This document shows positions 58,801 to 64,000 of a stretch of DNA of 64,000 nucleotides, piece by piece. Within the stretch, counting starts at the first letter, position 1; each line of letters opens with the position of its first letter. The notes under the pieces were generated by a model. The model was not told where the DNA came from. It made no database searches and saw only the letters and a list, made by a program, of their open reading frames with translations. The DNA comes from Hyphomicrobiales bacterium (GTDB lineage Bacteria > Pseudomonadota > Alphaproteobacteria > Rhizobiales > Rhizobiaceae), in the NCBI GenBank assembly GCA_900473745.1, contig UCMW01000010.1, forward strand, positions 124,001 through 188,000, read 5' to 3'. The position numbers and the translations under genes were made by a program.

Positions 58801-58971
58801 GGCTTTGCGACCTTGGTGACGCTCTACATCACGCCCGTCGCCTATCTGTTGCTGGCACGCTTCTCCAAGCCGCATGCGCAGGAAGAGGCACGTCTCAAGA
58901 CGGAACTGGACGATGCGACGCTGAAGATCGCCAATGATGCGGGCGCACCACCGCGGATCGCGGCGGAGTAA
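55822..58971 (+). CDS. RND family efflux transporter, inner membrane pump
   Basis: A 1049-residue proton-driven pump of the hydrophobe/amphiphile class (AcrB-like). It has 12 membrane segments in two repeats, two large periplasmic loops, the FFxxP-like N-terminus FVRRPVLAAVLNTLL, and VLATGLVVDDAIVVLENI in the fourth segment with the Asp pair of the proton relay. Its adaptor gene lies just upstream; no TolC-type outer membrane gene is adjacent, so it must use one encoded elsewhere. Its hydrophobic core and length match the family. Confidence 0.95.
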   Translation: MSSTENGSEQSGRSFTALFVRRPVLAAVLNTLLVVAGLAALAGIEIRELPDVDQPVITVSTDYDGASAETMDQEVTRIIEGAVARVSGLNSMSSRSSFGESRTTLEFSDNVDLAVAANDVRDALGRVRNQLPDDTDEPRIVKADADSQPIMRLAVTSSTVSMEDLTLLVENEISDRLAAVEGVADVQIYGDQEKVFRIDVNQAALASRGLSVASLATALQNSSLDVPAGSLESQTQDIVVRATANLTTVEDFENVLIGERVRLRDVATVTLGPDDGSTSLRSNGVQGVGLGIIRQAQSNTLNISAGVHGAVDAMASALPEGTRVVITSDDAVFIQGALHEVEIALGLSAVIVLVVLFLFLRDWRATLIPALTMPVALIGTLVAIYLVGFSLNILTLLAIVLATGLVVDDAIVVLENIVRRRAEGMGPRAAAVLGTQEVFFAVLATTATLAAVFVPLSFLPGQLGGLFREFGFVLAFAVLLSSVTALTLCPMMASRMLSRETKDDHGVLGAFGKRFASFYGRTLRACLGNPVMVCIFAVVFSGVAYVAFTAIQSEITPREDRSMVMMRLSTPQGSSLAYTRDQLQRVEENLKPLRDNGEIQNIFSISGQGSSNSAFMVMTLAPWSERARTQDQIVQDVNAAAAKVPALRGNVFQSNSLRIRGAGSGLQMAVVGSNHETLTAAALKIVEELRDRTEFQTPRLDNEPTQAQISVTIDRERASDLGIDIGAIGTSLQALLEGRSVTDVFVDGNSIPVRLVSSTQPINDPTDLENIFLTTSDGRVVPMSTIASLEEKAVSPTLNREQQLASVSFSAGLGDGVALGDAVQMVTEIAQPLLPPGSRLLPLAEAATLEQNSYGMALTFGFAIAIIFLVLAAQFESVISSLIIMATVPLGLACAVFALVVTGSSLNVYSQIGLVLLVGVMAKNGILIVEFANQLRDRGLSVREAIETACTIRLRPVMMTMIATVLGGVPLVLAQGAGAEARIALGWVIVGGLGFATLVTLYITPVAYLLLARFSKPHAQEEARLKTELDDATLKIANDAGAPPRIAAE

Positions 58972-59091
58972 CCGCAAAGGGGGCCTCCTGCGCTTTTCGG
59001 ACATCTGGACAAACTCCAGACCCTATCCCATAGCAGGGGCGCACCGGCACTTCGCCGCTGCGCCCCATGGCTGGATTTCGGGAGGTCGCGG

Positions 59092-60501
59092 ATGGCCCGC
59101 AAGGATGTGATCGACGGCAAGCGCAACGAAGAGGGCATTGCGCTGGTTTTGCCCATCCTCAAGCAGCGCTTCGGCGAGCGTTTCCAGACCGGCGAGAGCT
59201 TTCGCGACCAGCACAGCCACACCACGACCTACCTGCCGTTGCAGCGTCCTGACGGCGTGGTCTTTGTCGAGGCTGCGGTCGACGTGCAGGAGATCGTGCG
59301 TGTCTGCGCTGTACACAAGGTCCCGATCGTTCCCTTTGGCACGGGGTCGTCGCTCGAAGGTCAGGTCAATGCGCCTTTCGGCGGGATCTCGGTTGATTTC
59401 AGCCGGATGAACAGAGTCCTGTCAGTGAATGCCGAGGACCTCGACTGCACGGTGGAACCTGGTGTGACGCGGGAAGACCTGAACACCTACCTGAGGGACA
59501 CCGGGCTGTTTTTCCCCATCGATCCCGGCGCAAATGCCTCGCTAGGAGGCATGACGGCGACGCGCGCCTCCGGCACCAATGCCGTGCGCTACGGCACTAT
59601 GAAGGACAATGTCCTGGCGCTCACCGTGGTCACTGCGGACGGCGAACAAATCCGAACGGCACACCGCGCACGCAAGTCCTCGGCTGGCTATGACCTGACC
59701 CGGCTCTTCGTCGGTTCGGAAGGTACCCTCGGCGTGATCACGTCTGTCACGCTTCGCCTGCAGGGTATCCCGGCTAAGATCAGCGGCGGGGTCTGCGCCT
59801 TTCCGACGCTCGAGGACGCCTGCAATGCTGTCATCATGACGATCCAGATGGGCGTTCCGGTTGCGCGCATCGAATTGCTCGACGAGATGCAGATCCGCGC
59901 CTGCAACGCCTATTCGAAGCTCTCTTACGCGGAGCGCCCGACGCTGTTTGTGGAATTCCACGGAACGGAAGAGATGGTGGCATTGCAGGCGGCGCAATTC
60001 GGAGAAATCGCTGCCGAATTCGGCGGCGGTGAATTTGCCTATACGGCCAATGCCGAAGAGCGGAGCCTGTTGTGGAAGGCGCGCCACAATGCCTATTGGG
60101 CGAGCCGGGCGCTTGCGCCGGAGCTCGGGGCGCTCTCGACGGATGTGTGCGTACCGATCTCGAGGCTCGCCGAATGTGTCGCGGCGACGCAGTCCGATAT
60201 CCGCGAACAGGGTTTTCTCGCGCCGATCGTCGGCCATGCTGGTGACGGCAATTTCCATGTTCTCCTGCTCTTCAACGACAAGGATGCTGCCGACGTGGAG
60301 AAGGCCGAAGCCTTCCTGGATCGGTTGAACGCCCGAGCCCTTGCCATGGACGGCACCTGCACGGGCGAACACGGGATCGGGCAGGGCAAGATCGGGTATC
60401 TCGAACAGGAACTCGGCTCGGCGCTACCGGCGATGCGCGCTATCAAGGCGAGCCTGGACCCTGACAACATATTCAATCCCGGCAAGATCTTTCGGCTGTG
60501 A
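59092..60501 (+). CDS. FAD-linked oxidase, D-lactate/glycolate dehydrogenase type
   Basis: The 469-residue flavoprotein has the PP-loop and FAD segments PFGTGSSLEGQVNAPFGG, DPGANASLGGMTATRASGT and SSAGYDLTRLFVGSEGTLGV, and ends with CTGEHGIGQGKIGYLEQE and the DPDNIFNPGKIF signature of the family. It probably oxidises a 2-hydroxyacid such as D-lactate or glycolate. ATG at 59092 follows CGGGAGG. It stands alone on the plus strand, 120 bases after the efflux pump gene. Confidence 0.9.
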   Translation: MARKDVIDGKRNEEGIALVLPILKQRFGERFQTGESFRDQHSHTTTYLPLQRPDGVVFVEAAVDVQEIVRVCAVHKVPIVPFGTGSSLEGQVNAPFGGISVDFSRMNRVLSVNAEDLDCTVEPGVTREDLNTYLRDTGLFFPIDPGANASLGGMTATRASGTNAVRYGTMKDNVLALTVVTADGEQIRTAHRARKSSAGYDLTRLFVGSEGTLGVITSVTLRLQGIPAKISGGVCAFPTLEDACNAVIMTIQMGVPVARIELLDEMQIRACNAYSKLSYAERPTLFVEFHGTEEMVALQAAQFGEIAAEFGGGEFAYTANAEERSLLWKARHNAYWASRALAPELGALSTDVCVPISRLAECVAATQSDIREQGFLAPIVGHAGDGNFHVLLLFNDKDAADVEKAEAFLDRLNARALAMDGTCTGEHGIGQGKIGYLEQELGSALPAMRAIKASLDPDNIFNPGKIFRL

Positions 60502-60574
60502 CTGCAAGAGCTTGCGGGTTGCCCTGCCGGTGAATTGCGTTACCTTCGGCCCGTAATCAAGGGAGTAGCATTCG

Positions 60575-63500
60575 GTGCTCGGACGCATACTGGCAACGCT
60601 CGGCGGTCTTCTGGTGGTTGCGCTCTTTGCAGCCCTGTTGGCGCCTGTCTTCGTCGACTGGACAAATTTCCGGCAGAACTTCGAGGACCAGGCGAGCCAG
60701 CTGCTCGGCAAGAAGGTTGTGGTCAACGGCGCGGTCAGCGCGCGCATCCTGCCGTTCCCGTCCGTCACCATGGAGGATGTGACCGTCGGTACCGATGTCG
60801 ACGGAACGCCACTGGTGCGGGTGGCCCGTTTCTCGCTCGATGCGGAGCTAGCGCCTTTTCTGTCGGGTGAAGCCCGCATCTTCGACATGCGGATCGAGGA
60901 ACCGAAGGCCCGCATCCGATTGCTGGCGGATGGGTCGCTGGACTGGTTGCGCGGCAGCAGGCCGAGCATTCCCGCGCGCACGGTGGTTCTGGAAAAGGTC
61001 TCCGTCAGTGGCGGCACGATCGAGTTCATCGACCAGCAGTCCGGTCGCAACCGGATCCTGACCAATCTCGACGCGGCCCTTTCCGCCCGCACGCTTGCCG
61101 GTCCATGGTCCGTCGAGGGAAGCGCCGAATTGGACGGAGAAGCCGCCAGTTTCGGCCTTACGACCTCCGAGTTCGCCGGGACCTCGCTGCCGCTTCGGCT
61201 ACGGATCGACCCTCAAGGCCGGCCTTTCGACCTGATGCTCGAAGGGGATCTGGCACTCGAAAATGGCAAGCCGCATTACACAGGGAACTTCACATCGACC
61301 TGGAAGGTCACAGAAGCTCCCGAGGCTCCGGAAGCTGGCCAGAAACCGGTGCCTGCTCCGCGCGTTCGCGGCGAGTTCAAGCTTGCCAATGACAGCATCA
61401 CCATCCCGACCTACCGGCTCGAACTCGGAGAAACCGCCGATCCTTATGTGATCACCGGCGAGGCGAAGCTCGACACCGGGGCGAATCCGGAATTCCTGCT
61501 GACTGCCGAGGGCCAGCAGGTTGACGTCAACAGGCTCGCGGCCGATGGGAGCCGGGCCAAGACATCGCGGAACGGGGCCGTTTCGGTCCAGCAGAGAATG
61601 GCGCTGCTGTTTGCGACCGCCGCCCAGATCCCGATCCCAAAGGTGCCCGGCCGGGCTAGCCTGCGACTGCCAGCGATCGTGGCCGGAGATACCGTGTTCC
61701 GGGACTTGCAGCTCGACATTCGTCCGGCCGGTGACGGATGGACCGTGGACAAGGCCGTCGGGCTTTTGCCGGGGCGCACCCAGGTGGAAGCGAATGGACG
61801 GCTGGTGCTTGTCGGCACGCCTTCGTTCGAGGGCAACCTGCTCGTCGCCTCCACGCAACCATCGGGCCTCGCCACATGGATTTCCGGCCGCGTCGATCCG
61901 GCGATCCGCGGTCTTGCATCGGCGGGTTTTTCGGCCTCCGTCAACCTGACGCCGGAGCTGCAACGGTTCGAGAAGCTGGAGCTTGCGATCGGTGCCGAGC
62001 CCCTGAAGGGCCGGATCGAGCGCGAATCGCGCGGCGGTACCGCAGCCAGCCTCTCCGTCGATCTCGATGGTGAGAAGCTCGATCTGGACGCCGCGCGTGC
62101 CATCGCGGCTCTCGTCGTCGGTGAGGATGCCGAGCAGCAGCTGCTGGCCGAACGGGTCGCGACCCGGTTGAAGGTCGACGAGCTCCAGGCATTTGGCGTC
62201 ACTGCCGAAGATGTCGAGGCGATCGCGACCTATCAGGCCGGCCAGCTGGCCGTCGAACGACTGAACCTCGGCAGCGTGGCCGGCAGTTCGCTACGGATCA
62301 GCGGAGACCTGCGTGATGCCGAAACCCAGCCGGTTGGCGAGGGACAGGTCGAGTTCAGATCGGCAGATCCCGGACCGTTCCTGGCGCTCCTGCGCGAGCG
62401 GGTGCCAAACAGCCCCATCATCGAGCGGCTTGCGAGCGCAGCGCCCTGGTATCAGGATGCCGACATGCAGATGACGCTGAGCGTTGCGGAAAACGGGGCG
62501 GTTGTTGTCGATGCGAGCGGTCGTGCCTCCGATAGCTCGGTCTCGCTCAAGGCCGGCGCCGATGATCTGACCGCGCTTCTTGCCGGCGGCAAACGGAGCT
62601 TTGATCTCCGGCTGGAGAACGATGAGGCGCAGATCCTGCTCGGCCAGGCAGGCTTCGATCCCTTGCCGTGGACGATCGGGGAGGGAGGTGCGCTCACCCT
62701 CACGCTTGACGCGGCCGGTGACGGGAACGCACAAGCCGTTGCGCGTTTTGCTGGCGTTGCAACGACCCTGGACGCAACGGCGGACCTGACAGCATTCGAC
62801 ACGTCTGACCTGCTTGACGGTGGCTGGCAGGCTTCGGTCGAGAGCGACGACATCGGCCCCTATCTGATGGCGCTTGGCCTGAGCTTGCCCGATGCGGCGG
62901 CCGGCGTGCCGATTGCGGGCGAGACGCGGTTTTCTTTGGCCAAGGGCCAGCTTGCCGTCGAGAGTTTCGTGGCCAGCGTCGCCGGTCAAGCGGTCACGGC
63001 TGAGGGGCGCGTCGATCTGGCGGCTGCCGTGCCATCTGCCATCGGGTCTTTGACGCTCGATCAGCTGGATCTGGATTGGCTTGCAGAATCGGTGGTCGGG
63101 CCGCTTACGGATCCGGCAAGCGGCGCGCTGTCTTCTACTGCCCTGAGCCCCGTGGCGCTGCCCTTCGATCTCGACCTCGGCCTCACCGTCAAGCGGCTCT
63201 GGCCAGGCGTGGGAGAGGCCATGACCGATGCCGCCGGAAAGCTGCGCAACAAAGCAGGCGAACTGACATTCGACGAGGTGTCGGCCGACTGGCTGGGTGG
63301 ACGATTGGCCGGGCGATTCTCGGTGGCGAACACTGACGGAAACGGTTTCCTGACGGCGCGGCTCGATCTCACCGATAGCGATATCACTCGTACGGTCAAC
63401 GCCTTGCGCGTCGAGCGTGGCATCACGACGAAGGACAGTCCTGCGGGGCGGATGGACCTCACCTTCGTCGTCGAAGGGGGCGGCAAGACGCCTGCCGACC

Positions 63501-64000
63501 TGATCGGGATGGCGAGCGGTTCCGGTGAAGCGCGCCTGAAGGGCCTGACGCTCGAGGCTTTCGATCTGTCCGTCATGCCGAGGCTGGTCACTGAAGCCGA
63601 TGCAATCGGAACTGACATCGATGAGGACAAGGTTCTGGCGCTCGCAGACAGGCTGATGTCGGCCGGGCCGATGCAGTTGGGAGACGTGACGGTGCCGTTT
63701 GCTCTGTCGGACGGCACAGTGCGCGTTCAGGCGGCTGCCCACCAGACAGCGCAGGCGAAACTGGACGGTGCGCTGCGACTGGATTTGCGTGCCGGCACGC
63801 TCGACGGGGAGGTCGGCATCGCCTTCGACGCCGGAGATGCGGCGATGGAGGGCGCGCAGCCCAATCTGCGTGTGATGTTCGCCGGACCGGCGCTGGAGCC
63901 GGAACGCAGGCTCGACGTCACCGAGCTCACCAACTTCTTCTCGCTGCGAGCCTTCGAGGCCGAGCGCCGGCGGGTCGAGGCACTGCAGGCGACCGTTCTG
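60575..64000 (+). CDS. AsmA family protein (5' part, truncated by the window end)
   Basis: From GTG at 60575 the frame is open for 1142 codons and continues past base 64000. The N-terminus has one membrane anchor (ILATLGGLLVVALFAALL) and the AsmA opening APVFVDWTNFRQNFEDQASQLLGKKV. Long beta-rich repeats follow, as expected for AsmA-type proteins that span or link the envelope in lipid transport. The visible end is a coiled segment with EAERRRVEALQ. A ribosome binding site GGGAG precedes the GTG at 60561-60565. Confidence 0.9.
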   Translation, partial: MLGRILATLGGLLVVALFAALLAPVFVDWTNFRQNFEDQASQLLGKKVVVNGAVSARILPFPSVTMEDVTVGTDVDGTPLVRVARFSLDAELAPFLSGEARIFDMRIEEPKARIRLLADGSLDWLRGSRPSIPARTVVLEKVSVSGGTIEFIDQQSGRNRILTNLDAALSARTLAGPWSVEGSAELDGEAASFGLTTSEFAGTSLPLRLRIDPQGRPFDLMLEGDLALENGKPHYTGNFTSTWKVTEAPEAPEAGQKPVPAPRVRGEFKLANDSITIPTYRLELGETADPYVITGEAKLDTGANPEFLLTAEGQQVDVNRLAADGSRAKTSRNGAVSVQQRMALLFATAAQIPIPKVPGRASLRLPAIVAGDTVFRDLQLDIRPAGDGWTVDKAVGLLPGRTQVEANGRLVLVGTPSFEGNLLVASTQPSGLATWISGRVDPAIRGLASAGFSASVNLTPELQRFEKLELAIGAEPLKGRIERESRGGTAASLSVDLDGEKLDLDAARAIAALVVGEDAEQQLLAERVATRLKVDELQAFGVTAEDVEAIATYQAGQLAVERLNLGSVAGSSLRISGDLRDAETQPVGEGQVEFRSADPGPFLALLRERVPNSPIIERLASAAPWYQDADMQMTLSVAENGAVVVDASGRASDSSVSLKAGADDLTALLAGGKRSFDLRLENDEAQILLGQAGFDPLPWTIGEGGALTLTLDAAGDGNAQAVARFAGVATTLDATADLTAFDTSDLLDGGWQASVESDDIGPYLMALGLSLPDAAAGVPIAGETRFSLAKGQLAVESFVASVAGQAVTAEGRVDLAAAVPSAIGSLTLDQLDLDWLAESVVGPLTDPASGALSSTALSPVALPFDLDLGLTVKRLWPGVGEAMTDAAGKLRNKAGELTFDEVSADWLGGRLAGRFSVANTDGNGFLTARLDLTDSDITRTVNALRVERGITTKDSPAGRMDLTFVVEGGGKTPADLIGMASGSGEARLKGLTLEAFDLSVMPRLVTEADAIGTDIDEDKVLALADRLMSAGPMQLGDVTVPFALSDGTVRVQAAAHQTAQAKLDGALRLDLRAGTLDGEVGIAFDAGDAAMEGAQPNLRVMFAGPALEPERRLDVTELTNFFSLRAFEAERRRVEALQATVL

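Noticed and set aside
62291-63742. 483-codon open frame on the minus strand
   Set aside because: Antisense to the AsmA-family gene, whose frame continues in phase to the window end.

Overview
This window looks like chromosomal DNA of an alphaproteobacterium, most likely a member of the Rhizobiaceae (Rhizobium, Agrobacterium or Ciceribacter-like). The reasons are the high GC content, the order of the division and cell wall (dcw) cluster, an FtsZ with a very long Pro/Ala/Met-rich linker, small DUF1127 and DUF6074-like proteins, the TIGR02587/TIGR02588 pair, and promoter sequences that match the alphaproteobacterial general stress sigma factor EcfG. I place it from gene content and motifs only and cannot name a species.

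Layout. 1-234 is the end of a probable FAD-dependent oxidoreductase. 311-711 is rnpB, the RNase P RNA. A 385-base leader follows, holding a clear array of MraZ binding boxes. 1097-21013 is a nearly uninterrupted dcw cluster, all on the plus strand: mraZ, rsmH, ftsL, ftsI, murE, murF, mraY, murD, ftsW, murG, murC, murB, a membrane diguanylate cyclase, ddl, ftsQ, ftsA, ftsZ. After a terminator come lpxC, a second terminator, then bamD, recN, a cardiolipin synthase with an endonuclease/exonuclease/phosphatase-family gene, and ligA. 

29642-39855 is mostly minus strand: a second diguanylate cyclase paralogous to the first, the TIGR02588/TIGR02587 membrane pair, a DEAD-box RNA helicase with a basic repetitive tail, a small secreted stress-type protein, cheW with its chemoreceptor, and a DUF2189 membrane protein. 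A plus-strand DEDDh exonuclease and a CreA-family gene interrupt it. 

39993-51786 is mixed metabolism: a 51-residue membrane protein, a SCO-type copper chaperone, prmA, a DUF1127 protein, an aminopeptidase P, azlCD, a DUF2164 protein, panBC, nicotinamidase, a PQQ glucose-type dehydrogenase, a DUF6074-like protein and thymidine kinase. 51839-64000 holds a UvrD-like helicase, an RND efflux pair, an FAD-linked oxidase and the first 1142 codons of an AsmA-family gene that runs off the end.

How the genes work together. The first third builds peptidoglycan precursor from UDP-MurNAc to lipid II (MurB, C, D, E, F, MraY, MurG), flips or polymerises it at the septum (FtsW, FtsI) and organises the divisome (FtsL, FtsQ, FtsA, FtsZ). 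LpxC and BamD add outer membrane assembly. No prophage, insertion sequence, CRISPR array or tRNA gene was seen. The most interesting signals are regulatory: the five-box MraZ operator, a hairpin that would hide the ribosome binding site of the diguanylate cyclase in the dcw cluster, two EcfG-type promoters, and a pair of diguanylate cyclases that share an N-terminal WVIR...EF motif. I did not find a convincing new defence or mobile system; this is mainly a core-genome region.
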